Origin: Zelopaecilomyces penicillatus
Taxonomy: Eukaryota > Ascomycota > Sordariomycetes > Hypocreales > Pseudodiploosporaceae
Length of the DNA: 64,000 nucleotides
Assembly (NCBI GenBank): GCA_005765155.1
Contig: VCCP01000002.1
Location: 5,704,001 to 5,768,000, forward strand
Direction: 5' to 3'
Shown: positions 11,313-23,923 of the stretch, piece after piece
Numbering within the stretch: the first letter of the stretch is position 1
Layout: every line of letters starts with the position of its first letter
Made by a program: the position numbers and the translations under genes
Notes under the pieces: generated by a model
Databases searched by the model: none
Seen by the model: only the letters and a program-made list of their open reading frames with translations
What the model was told of the DNA's origin: nothing

Positions 11313-13477
11313 CTATTTCTTCTTCGTCTTCCGCTTGCCCTTTTTCTCCGGCACACTCACCGTCCCACCTTCGAGCTCTCCCTCTTCCACATGGCCCTCT
11401 TTTTCCATTTCCTTGAGTTTCTCCTGTCCGGAAATGAACATACTTAGGTCTCGATTCATTTCCTTGAGTTCTGTATTCTCCATTATCAACTGCTCCAGCT
11501 GCTTCCGCATCGTCTCGCTGTCGATACCGACATGTTCGATACGCTTCATTAACCCCTCGTTTAATCGCTTCTCCTCCTGTAGCGATTGTCCTAAGCTACG
11601 TGCAAGGTTCTCTCCCTTTTTCGCCTTGTTGCGCTCTCGGTCAAGGTCCCGTTCTAGCTGCGGAATTATCTTCTGGTTGAGCTCCGCATACTTCTTATCC
11701 AGATCCTCCGCTTTGCTCATGGCCATATTCAATTGTCCGGCCGCGCTCTCTGACACTGCCGAAGCTTTGCAAGCCTTGTCTACAGCTTTATTGAGCATCT
11801 CCTCATAGTAGGCTCGCTGCGATTCCAGCTGACTGGTGATGAGGTGGGTGTATTCCAGGCCAATAGACTCTAGTTTAGCCCTGGGCACCACATCCTCCTC
11901 TTGATGCTGGAAATTCTGATTGCTTCTCCCGGGAAGTTCGACGACCTTACCGTCTCCTTTATCACGGATAAGTCGGTGCACCCACATATCGCCTGCATAA
12001 TCCCACACGTACTGCGTCTCGAGTTCCAGAGCAAAACAGTGTGCTCTATCCTTCCAGTGATCTTTGGCGTGTCCTCCCTTGTACCTACCACAGCCCACAT
12101 AACCGCATATCAGACATATCCAAAGATCATCTGTACAGTCGCAAATGCTGCATAAGTTGGATGCCGACGATCCAAACGGCTTGTTGTAGGGATTGTTAGG
12201 GTTGTCTGCCTCCGAAGGATTTGTAAATCGACAGACTGGGCATCCTGCCCCCTTCCAGTTTTGCAAGCAGCTGCAGTGAAAAACATGAGAGCAGGGAATC
12301 GTCATGATGCCGTTCGTTTCGTCCATTCTCTCTAGACAAACTGGACAGGTAGGTAGCTCCACGAGATTCGGCGTCGGGGGCGGGAAAGGCTTGAAACTGC
12401 TAGAAACTGCTGTGGAACTAGAGGCATGTGGCTGAACCTGGTTGCTGGAATGTGTTGGCGTTTCAAAAGTTATGCTCCTGACAAACACAATGTGACAAAC
12501 TTGGGGCTGTGACATGGTTGTCAGTAAGATATTGCCCCGGTTTCTCGAAAACCTATCATAATAGTGCTCACCTCCATAGAGTTAAAAACCTTTCCATCAA
12601 ATTCTTGTCTCCATCGTTTAGCTTTCTTGTTATTCCGAAATTTGAGCAGAACCAGATATCTGTTCATCTTCGACGTCATTACCATTCGACAATGACTTAT
12701 GTCGTTTCTCCATCGCTCACCAAGAAACCCCAGAAAGTCCCCAGGTGTCATGTAGGCAGGTACAGCAGGTATGCACAGAGTAGTGTAATCATCTGCTCTG
12801 GCTTCGTCGGCCGCTTCGCCGTGTGCGTCCGCTTCCGCTTCCGTTTCCGTTTCCAAAGCATACAGTCCTGGCGTCTCCTCACCTTCTCTATAGAAATGAA
12901 CCACACCCCATCCTACTTCTGTATGTTTGGATTTCAAAGAGACACACTTGGCCTTTGTTGCCGTACCCGCGCCACCAAAAGAGGGCCCTAGGGGCGGCGC
13001 TGCTGAGGCCCCAACTTCTTTGCCCGTCTCGTTGTTCATGGTAGTCTCGAAGGCGGAAGGGTCCAAAGTCTCTATGCTCACTTGACCAAATCTCCAGTCT
13101 TTGAACACACTTTGCTGTTGTCGTATTGCGGCGCACAAAGAAGGCTTGGGATAACCTTTCAATCTGTCAAGCCACTGCCGCTCCGATGCGACTTGCGGAT
13201 TGTGTACCCAATCAAGGGTCTGAGCGGGCAGTTGTGGATTGCTGCAGTCGACTAGGCTTGATTTCAAAGTTGTTGTAGATGCCTTCGATGACGAATAATA
13301 TTCAGTTCGTTGAGATGGCTCGGGTCGAGAATGCGATGGGAAATCGTCAAAGATGTGCGTTGTCGCCGGAGGCAGCCAAATTTCAGGAGGCTCACTAATG
13401 ACGGGAGTCTCGTTCTCGACAGCAAGATTAGGTATAGAATAGAGCTCAAACTTCAGGTGGTAGAAATAAGAAGTCAT
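11313..13477 (-). CDS. ETP1: BRAP2/ETP1-type RING and UBP zinc-finger protein
   Basis: Two exons, complement(join(11313..12506, 12572..13477)), 699 aa; the 65-nt intron (GTGAGC...ACAG) joins NSME|PQVCHIVFV in phase 0. Domains in order: the N-terminal YFYHLKFELYS block from residue 3, an RRM-like BRAP2 domain at about 240-325, a C3H2C3 RING (Cys356, Cys359, Cys374, His376, His379, Cys382, Cys391, Cys394), a UBP-type zinc finger starting at Cys421, a long coiled coil at about 520-675, and a Lys-rich tail (KKGKRKTKKK). Human BRAP2 is a ubiquitin ligase acting on Ras-MAPK signalling; yeast Etp1 is needed for ethanol tolerance and binds ubiquitin. I infer an E3 ligase. The ATG at 13477 was chosen because family proteins begin with a YFYHLKFELY block right after Met; the open frame extends 27 codons further upstream. 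Its minus-strand neighbour is polyubiquitin. Confidence 0.92.
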
Positions 13478-14071
13478 GGCCTGGTCCCAAAGCTCGAAGC
13501 CAAAGACCGATGATCGAGAATGCAGTGTGCCGAGTGAGAATAGACAGAGCAACGGCAATTAAAAAGGCGACAAGAGTTCGACATGACGGATCTGGTAAGG
13601 AGCAGTCTCGGATTTCATGGCTTTTTCAGGCAAACTAAGAAAGCAGAACGTCGCATGGTGTTAGTGCTACATAGAAGTTCGCTGAGATACTTGTCGTGGG
13701 TTTGCAGATCCAAGTGTGCAAGGGTGGGTAGAAATTCGTGGATTGCGTTTATCTTGCGCAATGCTGCTAACAGCATTGCCCCACTACGCTGCTAGCTTCC
13801 ATCCGTCAGCGTCGAAAACGTGAGTCAGGAAGTGGCAACACACATTTCACTCTATTACAACGTAATCACAGTTCACTAAGAAGAGTTGGGACTTGATGGT
13901 AACAAGAAAATTTGGCTCAAATACGCAAGCCTCTTGTATTTGGCGCACCTCAAGCGGGTTGCGCAAACTAAGCTAGATGATTGACCATGGCCAATTCCCA
14001 ATCCTATATAATAATACCATAAACGCCGTAGTGCTAGTCATCCCAGCATCATCATCATTTCAAAACGCTGT
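13478..14071. other. Intergenic region between ETP1 and polyubiquitin
   Basis: This 594-base spacer holds the ETP1 promoter and the 3' UTR of the polyubiquitin gene; both are on the minus strand. No coding sequence seen. Confidence 0.6.
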
Positions 14072-15057
14072 CTATTGACCACCACGAAGACGAAGGACGA
14101 GATGCAATGTGCTCTCCTTCTGGATATTGTAGTCGCTTAATGTTCGGCCGTCTTCCAGCTGCTTGCCAGCGAAGATAAGTCGCTGCTGATCGGGAGGAAT
14201 ACCCTCCTTATCTTGAATCTTGGACTTGACGTTGTCAATTGTGTCGCTAGACTCAACTTCCAATGTAATCGTTTTGCCCGTCAACGTCTTCACGAAGATC
14301 TGCATACCACCACGGAGACGGAGGACAAGATGTAGGGTTGATTCTTTCTGAATGTTATAGTCGCTCAAGGTTCGGCCGTCCTCAAGTTGCTTGCCCGCAA
14401 AAATGAGACGCTGCTGATCAGGAGGGATGCCTTCCTTATCTTGAATCTTTGACTTGACGTTATCAATCGTGTCTGACGACTCGACTTCCAACGTAATCGT
14501 CTTTCCCGTGAGGGTCTTGACGAAGATTTGCATACCACCACGCAGGCGGAGCACAAGATGAAGGGTTGATTCTTTCTGAATATTGTAGTCGGACAGAGTG
14601 CGGCCATCCTCAAGCTGCTTGCCAGCGAAAATAAGACGCTGCTGATCAGGAGGAATGCCCTCCTTGTCCTGAATCTTCGACTTGACATTGTCGATGGTAT
14701 CAGAAGACTCAACCTCGAGGGTGATGGTCTTTCCAGTAAGGGTCTTGACAAAGATTTGCATACCACCACGAAGGCGGAGGACGAGGTGGAGAGTGGACTC
14801 CTTCTGGATGTTGTAGTCGGAGAGGGTGCGGCCATCTTCGAGCTGCTTTCCAGCGAAGATCAAACGCTGCTGGTCAGGGGGGATGCCCTCCTTGTCCTGA
14901 ATCTTCGACTTGACATTGTCGATGGTATCAGAAGACTCAACCTCGAGAGTGATGGTCTTGCCCGTGACTGAAGAGAACTAAGTTAGCAAAAAGAGTTTGC
15001 AGGGCGAAGAACGAAGCGGTGGAGAGATGACTCACGGGTCTTGACGAAGATCTGCAT
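14072..15057 (-). CDS. UBI4: Polyubiquitin, four head-to-tail repeats
   Basis: Two exons, complement(join(14072..14967, 15036..15057)), 305 aa: four exact 76-residue ubiquitin units followed by a single Gln. The first exon is only 22 nt (MQIFVKT plus one base); the 68-nt intron (GTGAGT...TTCAG) interrupts the Leu codon 8 in phase 1. Each unit starts [12 protein letters not shown] and ends LRLRGG. The precursor is cleaved by deubiquitinases after each GG to yield free ubiquitin; the extra C-terminal Gln blocks premature conjugation. In yeast this gene supplies ubiquitin under stress. At DNA level units 1 and 2 are nearly identical and units 3 and 4 use different synonymous codons, a sign of recent conversion within the array. 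An intron just after the start is common in fungal polyubiquitin genes. Confidence 0.98.
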
Positions 15058-17203
15058 GGTGTTGATGGAATGTGGATTATTGGGAGGATGTTCTTAGATG
15101 GTAACAAGTGGAAGTGATCAAGGTCCCGTGTGTGATTGTTTGGGAAGACAAGCGGAGCAGGAGATGTGTGTGGGAAGGAGAAAGAAAGGCGAGGTTGGTT
15201 TCGGGGAAGAGATGTTTAAGTATGTGTAGGCGGCTGTTGGCTGTTGCACAACCAGGTGGCGGCAGCCTGGCGGGCTCAGGCTGGGCAGGGCTGGGCAGTG
15301 GGCAGGCAGGAGGCTAGCAGTAGCAAAAGGCGGGGAGGCGCAGTGGATTACGCTGCAGTGGCGCGGCTGCGACGGGGGCAGACGGAGACAAGAGGTGATT
15401 CATCAGCCTATCGAGAGTCGGAAGGCTCCAGAACCATCGTGCAAGGGCCCCATAGTTCCCAGTACTGCGGCTGTGTGTGGAACCAAAAGTAGAGTAAACT
15501 TTGCGCTGTGGACCTAGTTGCACCTTTTTCAGGGCGTAACTAAGTCCCCAGCAATGTATACAGAACTCGATTGTAGACTATCGAACCCGGGGGTGGGTCG
15601 CCCCAAGTGCCAAATACGGTCTAGGCTAGTTGTTTTGTCACCACTGAACCACCGCTGGACCACCACCGAGCACACCACTGCGGCTTTCAGTGAGCGATTC
15701 AGCTGTGTCTCCCTTTCAACATCAGTCAATACCTGGAGGGCTGCCTCCGTTGTGGCGACGGGCTCGCCGCAGGAGTCAGAGTCTCACTTTCACCACAGGC
15801 AAACAAAGCATGTCCACTCACCTTCTCACAATCAAAGACCTACATACAGTACATGAAGCGTTTGCAAAAGCACCAAGTGCAGTAAACGCAGGGAGCCGCC
15901 ACCGCAAGTTAATATCGCAGCAGCTGGCCGGGGTGTTTCTGCGCTCGCTCCCAACGCCCAGTGCCCAGTCAGGTGGCCTCTCTTCACACCCACCCTCTAC
16001 GGTTAAGTGCACAAGGCGCCATGCTGCAACCGCGTGATGTGACCCTGCGTTTAGCGTATCGGACCGCCTAGTTCCTCTCTTCTTCATGATAACATGCTTA
16101 TCTGGAGCAATAACTCTAGTCTTCTCTAGAGAAAGTGACTTATATTTTATCCTAGTTGAAATGTGTAATCATACTGTACATATGTGTTCTCCAACCAAGA
16201 TCGCGATCCTAGGAGCACAGCAGACTAGCTTCGTCGTGGCCATTCGGTTATGGCTCCGGAGATTATTTTCCTGCATATCCCAAGAGAGGACTTGATCGAC
16301 TGGCAGGCGAAAAAAATCGATGATGAACAATTTCACCTCAGATCGACAGGAACATGGTCCATCGCTTTCTGCATTGCTACCCATGTCGAGGTTGGAACGT
16401 TCTTCCATCTTGCGAATCAAAGACAGGCCCCCTTGCTGGCAATGACGTCGTTGCTCGATAAGCCGATAAGGGTCCGTCCAAGGTCCGAACTCGGCTTTCG
16501 GACATTTGATACCCCTCGGACACCCCGCTATCCATACTGTACAGACATTTGATGGAGCATCATCCAACATGATTCAGAATGCATTAACGTTGATTTTCAA
16601 ACGCCAAGGTCTGATGTCGATGCCATGAATGGTTTTTCGAGACATGGAGTTCTACCCTCCCTATTTGGGGGATTTCAGCCACCGAAATTCGCTGTGCTCT
16701 TCTACCATCCTCACCAGGGTGTTGATGATTGATGCATTTGAGACGTACAATTCTCATGTTGGTTCAGAGCTAAAATTGACTTGTGTGAAGAAACTACGTT
16801 CTTGTTGATAAGATAACAAGTTGTGCCAGCACATCTCGCTCGATCCCATTAGGTTACTTCCCCGAATGCGGAGGATGTCCATGCTGAGTGGCTTTTGCTT
16901 CAATGACTCGTGTGTCAAGAATAGAAGGTTACCAAGCAGCGACTACATGCAAATCCCGTTGCTAAAAATAGATCACCGTGAATTCATGATTGGCAGAAAT
17001 AGGGATTTTGCATTTGTCAAGCCTAAAGACATCCATCTCTGCCATGCAGTCAAAGCAAGAGATATGACAACAATAATTGTCATAGATCACTTGTCCACAA
17101 CTGGCACCATATACGTTTCAACACGTTTCTAACAACCCATGGTGTTCCATATCGTTAGCATTTATAAATTAATCTTCTTCCTTTTTACTAGAGCAAATGT
17201 CAG
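15058..17203. other. Intergenic region between polyubiquitin and the amino-acid oxidase
   Basis: Contains the polyubiquitin promoter (GC-rich to about 15450) and the 3' flank of the oxidase gene. At 16169-16570 both strands are open for about 100-130 codons, but neither product shows a recognisable motif. No gene is called. Confidence 0.5.
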
Positions 17204-19901
17204 CTACTTCAACCCGTTGATATTGTGAGAAAAGTTGACAGCACTTACAACACTAATCCATCTTGCCATCCATTTATCAACCGCATCTTTCGCCTCATCA
17301 ACGAGGCCCAGCTCTATCCACGTACGCTGTATCAGTCATGTAATTATACCTCGACCTAGGTCTTCAAGGTTTAGTTTGTTTTTCGATTGCTCCTGAACTC
17401 ACCGAGTAGCAATTGGACACCTCCACGAATACCCGATTCAAGAGCCGAAGCCATCCATGCGTGTGTGTAGGACGTATGCTCGCCAACAAATATCATCTAC
17501 GCCAAGGGTAATCAAGATTAGCGTTCAGTCCATATTCAGTATGCGTTTACGCCAGCCAAAGTATCCCAAAGCGTGGATCTGGAAAAAAGCACAATACGTT
17601 CGCCCAATACTCCCGTTTATACTTACATGCTTATGCGTCGTAAAAAACTCAGGCAGGTAGAGCTGGTGACTCCCAATCGTCGGCGACGCCCAACCCCCAC
17701 CCTCAAACTCATCCAACGTCCAGCACCTGCGGTTATACTTGCCCGTATACTCGCGATTCGCGATGTCGCCATGAATCTCCGCCATGGCGTCAATGGTGTA
17801 CTGTACATGCTGCTCCTCGGAAACGGCGGCCCAGTCAACGCCAAGGGGCGGGCCTGGCTGGAAGGAGGCGAGCACCGAAGCCGGTCCGGAGCCGTTGATG
17901 TTGTAGGATGGGTAGCAGATTAGGCCGATGCCCGGAATGTCGCTCGTGGTGGAGCAGGAGCCATAGATAGGTTTCTCAAAGTGCTCCCAGAAACGAGATT
18001 TGTATTCAAGCGCGACCTTGCAGGCGGACCAATAGGTCAAACTGTTAATGGCGTTTCGCATGGTGGTAGGGAGATCTAAATGGTTTAGATAAACCTCTGT
18101 CAGTTATTCCACTCACAGCTAAAAGAGTAAAACAGCCTATACTATGTATTTAAGAGAAAGTACTAGGTGTGAGTGCGTACATACCTGGAAGACGCCATCT
18201 CCTTACCACCGTGAAGGGCGCCGCAACGATAGCATAGTCAAACGTCTCCAAACTAAATTTCTTCTCAGTGTAATTCCCGCGCCACTGAATCGTCACCTTT
18301 TCTGTCTTCTCATTCCACTGGATCCGCTCCACCTTGGCATTCAAGCACGTCGAGTTATCAACCAGCGGATGGAAGGAGAGGGGCAGTCGGTTTAAGCCTA
18401 CTCACTCGCAGAAACTGTTAGATGAGTATCTACCAACCGGTTTTCTTCGCTATCTCACGTACCGCCATCAATGGTTTTGAATTCTGTTTTTGGGTTGAAT
18501 ATCAATCTCTCGTAAAGCTATTTTTCATAGTAGCTCATGTCAGCACAAGGTCTTTACAAGGCTACATGTTTCTAAGGAAATAGTAGTAACTCACACGCTC
18601 GAGATATCCGGAAGCATCCACTCCCCCGGTGAGAGTGTTTGCATCAGCAAGCGAGGCATTCAGGTAATTAACCATAAAGGCGAATTCCGACCAGCGATCT
18701 CCGGGTAGCTTGTCTGGTCCTCCGTTTTCTAGGTTTCTCAATGAGTAACAAGTTCTCGGCACAGTTCATCCAGTTGAATTGTACATGTGAGTATGCAAAT
18801 ACACGCTCCACGCCAGAATATGAAACTGAACTCACTGATATACTCGCTATGAGCCTGAAACATATTTCTTGCCATCTTGATTAAGAAATCCTGTGCGGGC
18901 AGTTTTTCCTCAATCTGCTCTGAAAGCCCCTTCACAGACGGCGACATTACTTGCTGTGGTGGGCCAAGCGACGCATTCGCCGCAATTTGCTCCAATGTAG
19001 GCGGAAGCCCACTCTCCAGCTTCCGTCCTCCTACGTATACGAGACCGTTCGGACTGTTTTGGATCCAAGGTATGAAATCTACACTGAGATTCCCATCGCC
19101 TTTGTTGAGTCTGTTCATCTCCTGTGCCAATTGGAAGACGAGCTGGTGATCAGTGATGTTGTACGTGACATCAGCAAAGACCGTCGTATAGGGGATGCGC
19201 ATCGGTCCCATCTCCTGGTAAGAATAATTAAAGGGCCCTCCACTGAGGTATTCGGTGTGAACGCGGCCGCCCAATCGCTTGCTCGCTTCGAGAATCTTAA
19301 CTTTCTTGAGCCCAGCTTGGTGAAGGATGAGATAGGTCATCAGACCGGACAACCCGGCTCCCACAATGGCAACTTCTTTGTTCTTTGCCTCCTTAACGTC
19401 TACAGCGGATAGGTTTTTACCCTCGAGTGCCGCCACTCCGTCAAACCACGGGCCCCATACATCAATGCCGGAGCTGCTATTCATGGGGATTCCATCCTTG
19501 TGCCGTCTATCCAAGTTTCGTCCAACTCCATCTCGTTTGTTCGGCTCTTTTAGCAGTCCCTCTTGACGGATGGCTTGCCTCTCGCTGCGTCCTACCAACA
19601 CTCCATCTTGACTCCAAGCAGAAATACAGCCACCAGACTTTGCATCTCTGGGGATGATCCAGACCAACCTATGAGGCTTTCCATGCGCGTTGCGGGCCAC
19701 TGTGTGATAAGCCTCCCTGTCGCTGTTGGAGTCACAAGAGCCGTATGTATACAGCACATCGCCCTGCAATGCTTCTTTGTATTCGACGTGAATGTTTGCA
19801 ACTCTAGTATGCAGGGCTGTGCGAGTTTCGAGTATCAAGGGCAGCGCAAAGGTTGAGCCAACCAGGAACCCGAGGCTGCCTGCCGCGAGCCACTTCAACA
19901 T
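17204..19901 (-). CDS. Secreted L-amino-acid oxidase, flavin amine oxidase family
   Basis: Seven exons reconstructed by hand: complement(join(17204..17313, 17403..17496, 17627..18075, 18185..18397, 18463..18517, 18595..18728, 18836..19901)), 706 aa, no internal stop. The enzyme oxidises L-amino acids to keto acids, releasing ammonia and hydrogen peroxide. A signal peptide is clear (MLKWLAAGSLGFLVGSTFA). The FAD-binding Rossmann motif is VGAGLSG (residues 180-186) followed by the ribose-binding Glu in KILEAS (Glu205) and GGRVHT; GPMRIPY follows. The C-terminal FAD block GEHTSYTHAW is restored only when exons 5, 6 and 7 are joined, as is QLLLELGLVDEA. Several N-x-S/T sites suit a secreted glycoprotein. 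Introns are 65-130 nt with GTRNGN donors; the one at 17314-17402 uses the less usual acceptor GATAG. The last 14 residues are less certain because a GTAAGT follows WMARWISV and might start another intron. Confidence 0.85.
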
Positions 19902-21403
19902 GTTGATGGTGACCAAGCTGAAGCGTGGTCTCTCAAGATACAACACCGCAGCAAATGTATGTATTCAAGTTGAGTTGGCAGTTTGAGTCGCTAATAAGAA
20001 GACAAGAAAAGCATCATTGATACCCCAGGATTTGGGGATGTCAGCCTTGAAATACATAGTTTGCTCCAGCCTAGAAGGATTCTCCAAATGCAAGCCAAGC
20101 ATCGATCCCGCACATGATTTCCGGATTGAGTCGGTAGTTTGGCCGCGCAAAGCCTTTCCATTTATGTTTTAACTAAGTGCCCTGCAGTGGAACTCGTATT
20201 TCGTCTTCAGTCGTGGGCTACACGGAGGAAAGTAGCCGCTCATCATCATCAGCGGCACCGTCGGAAATTTCCAACCTGGCAGGGCCTTTCTCGTCCTTGT
20301 TAGGCTCCCAAGGCTGTGTGGATGAAGCTTGCTTGTGTAGCTGGCTTTGTTTATCAAAATTACTAATCAGTCGGGTTGCCCAATTAGACGACATTGTACG
20401 GATTGGATTGGCAGCTTTCGCTCATACTACGCCGCTTAGAGCACATGGCCGAGCCGTGATGAATGGCGATCAGCCTTGCTGCAAACGTGGGGTTGGGAAT
20501 TATGTGGTTACCACTTGGAAACTCGTCAGCACGGCCAATCTCTAACCCCGCAAACTGGAAAGATGCGAACAAACTCATGGTATGTACCAAGTCTTGTCCT
20601 CACATTCACCCTTGGAACAAGCATTGACAGCACAGCAAGGTAAAAAACGAGATATCCTCAGTGTAACGATATAATTTTATAAGTTTGCTGTAATTCAAGA
20701 CGATGTGCAGGCGACTATTTCGCTCACGTCTGCTTCCAACTAATTCCGACCAAGGCACCATGCCAAGCACCACCCGCCCAAGACCAGGCCATCGCCAGTG
20801 GTCATAGACGCCCATTCATGCGTGTTCATCTAAGCCGCAAACCCATGCTCATCTGTTGCGTCCACAATGCCACACCATGCAACCTAATCACATAACAACA
20901 TATCTGAGAGTTACCATGCTCTCTCGCGTGCTGTCCTGTGCCCGCATCATCTGCCCATAAAAGGTCTCCCATGCCAGGGTAATAAAATGGATTCTCTTTC
21001 AAATCATACATTCATAGAAGAAAGTCATTTCTCAAAAGTCATAACACATTGTCGTAGTGTCAAATAACGTCGTATTGCTCGCGTGATGGTGAAAGAAAGA
21101 TGTTTGCCAAGCTTTAGAAGTTGGCTCAAGATTGTCAGAGAGAATCTTGTTCAAAACGCCGTCGCTGGATGACATAGGATGTAGAAATCAAGAAAAAAGT
21201 AACAAAGGGAAAAAATGACAAAAAGTAACCCGTTTCCCCGAAGGGCACCGGCGAGGGTATATGTCACATTGGCCATACCACATGGCGATAGCAACCATGA
21301 ATATGTGGCTAGCGTTGCCACAAAAGGAAGCTAGAGAACGACAAGGGTGAAAGTAAACCGAACCGTTCAGGGCGACGAACCCTCAAATATTAAGGTCCGG
21401 CGT
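19902..21403. other. Intergenic region between oxidase promoter and Zn2Cys6 gene 3' end
   Basis: This 1.5-kb spacer holds the promoter of the amino-acid oxidase and the 3' UTR of the Zn2Cys6 gene, both on the minus strand. Small frames at 20169-20815 lack any family feature. Confidence 0.5.
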
Positions 21404-23923
21404 TTAATTGGCGCGAATGACAAGTTTCGACAAGAATTTATTGGACAGCGAATCGAAGTCATATCGGTCAAACTTGGTTTCCTTGCGTGTTCGCAGGTAT
21501 TGTTCTGTGATAGTTGTCAGTATACTTAGTCAAGCAATCAAAGTGTCTGGGCAATGCATACCGTGCTTGATGACATGTTGACGGACTTCAGTCATGGCCT
21601 CACAAACGGCGACATTGTTGTGAAGCAGATGGCCATGCTGGCGAGTGTCCCACTCGGTAAAGGCTGGGAGTTTCTGGGAGATGGCGTGAAACAGACCCAC
21701 AATGACCCCGACAGGGGTCGTCTCCATGTCGCTGCAGAATTTGTTCACCGCCGCTGGATCCGGCACACGGTAGTGGCAATCAAACTGCATCTCCTCCCAC
21801 ACAGCCAACAGAATGGACGCCAACAAGAAAATGGTGGGCCAGTTCTTCATCTTCTCGCCACTGTAGACTCCAGAGTAGAGAGAAGAGAGTTCCTCCAAGA
21901 TGTCCTTCTGAAGCTCACGCCACATATCAGCGAGAGCACACTTGATCTGGAAATTGATCATAACGGGTGCGACAGTGCGACCATAGAACTTGGAGTCCTC
22001 ATCGTCGATCTGGCCATCAAGAGGCACCTCGGAGCCCTGGTTCTCGACCATGGTGATATGCATGGTCAAGTTGTAAGCAAGGACAAGCTTGAGGGCCTTT
22101 CGGATGACGGGCATCTTCTCCTTGACGTAGTATCGGTGGGCGGTCTTGAGAATCTCAGTGATGAACGGGGTGCCTTCAAAATGATCATCAATGAAGTCTT
22201 CAAACGGTCCATCAATGTGCTTGTCGAGATACTCGGCGAGAGCATCGACGCGAACACCTTCAGCACCAACGTCCAGCTTCTCCGTACGGGTTTCAAAGTC
22301 AATAGGCTCCTGATCGGTCAAGTATGATTCGACCCACTCAACCGAGAAACAGCTATCATCGGCGACATAGACCTCGCGAACCATGACAGGGAGGGCAAAG
22401 CCATAGCCGTGAGTGATCCACATGAGAGTTTCCTTCTGAGCGAAACCCTTGACATTGTAGACGGAGACACCTCGGTCCATGTGCCTCTCGTAATCCGCCT
22501 TCCAATCCTTCATAAAGTAGCCGATATCCTTGATATCAATTCTGGTGCAAGGAACTTGCCACAATCTGGCGTGCGATGGCTGACATCCGGCACAGGGCTC
22601 TCCCTTGTCACATGTCTTCTTGAGGAATTTGCATCGCAAGCAGGCTCTCAGCTTTCTTATTTCCGAAGCTTGCTTGCGTTGCTCTGGCAGAAGAGGACCC
22701 TTTCTGCGGCCAACCTTCTTCTCAACTGTACCGTCCTTCTTACCGTTGGAAATGCGTCGAACAACAGTCTTGGGTGCTTTGGCAATTGGGCTCTTGCGGG
22801 GTCCCGAGTTTCGGCGAGAGTTGCTAGTGGAGGGGGGAGAAGTTGATCCAGCACCACTGCCAGGGCTATGGCGAGTTGCGGGCTCAGCCTTGATGGGAAC
22901 AGGAGCGACTGCAGCGGCAGGGCTGACTGTCTCATGAACATGATGGTGACCGTCACTGGAATAGCAATTCCTGTGGTTGCTCGAGTCGGCCTGGCCATCC
23001 GATTCAGGTGAGAATGGGGAGTAGGGGAAAGGTGCAATCTCTTCAAAGCTGCCAAATTCCAGGGAGCCAGCACCATCGGACGAATCCGAGTTTGTTCTCA
23101 GGTGCAGGGTTTGTGAGGGGTTGAAGATGGCTGCGTTCTGGGTCTGGAACTGGTCAAGAGCAGATTGGCCCCAATCAACCATCGCCCAACCATCGCCAGA
23201 TGAGGAGGGAAGCGAAAGCACCTCGAGATATGTTCCTGTAGGCGAATTGCTGCCCACACTACCCATCCGGGGCAACCCATCCATCTGCAAGGTGTTTTGA
23301 AATTCATGCCAGTTCTCCATCCCGGTGTTCCCCCAGTGCATGGCATGGGTAGCCTCTTCCATAGGAGCCATGGTGCCAAATGTCGACTCCAGCAAGTTTG
23401 CTTGTAACGCGGCCTGCGTCGTCGGCGGGAGGTAGTCAAGAGGATTGGGCTGGAAGCCCGTAGTGAAGGGGTTGAAACTCATCAACGTAGACTCTTGAAT
23501 GAACTGTGAAAGATCCGAAGCAGCCAGTTGTTGCTGCTGGGCTGCTGCGGCCGCGGCCGCCTGCTGCTGTTGGTGATGATGATGGTGCAAAGCCCAGTCC
23601 GTCAAGGGATTCGTTGCTGTCTGGAACGGAGAGTGGTGCAGCGGCGAGTGCTGGCTGTGAGGGCTGGATGTATGGGACAAGGGCGAGGTGGCCTGGTGTT
23701 CCTCGGGGGAACTCGAGCCAGTGCCCTGCGAACCTCCGGCGTTATTCATGTCGAGCGGTAATGGCCAGGAGCGGGCTGTTTGCATGAGGCTGTGTACAGA
23801 CACCGGACTTGAGTGTACAGGAGTCGTTGTGTAGGAGTAAGCAGCTCGGTCCCGCTGATGCTGTTCGAAAGTCAAGTCGAGTAACGCATCGCCCCCGCCG
23901 TTAACATTAAAGTCGAGGGTCAT
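21404..23923 (-). CDS. Zn2Cys6 transcription factor, 820 aa
   Basis: Two exons, complement(join(21404..21504, 21562..23923)). The single long frame stops at 21530, but a 57-nt intron (GTATGC...CACAG) restores a 33-codon C-terminal exon beginning EQYLRTRKETKF and ending KLVIRAN, so the real protein is longer than the long frame. The N-terminal half is low-complexity: Ser/Pro/His-rich, with poly-His, poly-Gln and poly-Ala tracts at about 113-132, typical of activation regions. Basic patches at about 370-425 precede the zinc cluster, where Cys428, Cys431, Cys438, Cys444, Cys447 and Cys459 give C-x2-C-x6-C-x5-C-x2-C-x11-C; the last spacing is wider than the usual 6-8. The zinc cluster sits in the middle of the protein, not at the N-terminus. 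The C-terminal 350 residues are conserved-looking and helical but carry no motif that I can name. Target genes are unknown. Confidence 0.9.

Noticed and set aside
11335..11808. 157-codon plus-strand frame
   Set aside because: Antisense to the ETP1 coiled coil; Ser/Arg-rich pattern is the complement of Glu/Lys codons.
16169..16570. Frames open on both strands (133 and 100 codons)
   Set aside because: No family features on either strand and no splice context; could be a relic but not supportable.
21554..22327. 257-codon plus-strand frame
   Set aside because: Entirely antisense to the conserved C-terminal domain of the Zn2Cys6 factor; its composition mirrors the real codon pattern.
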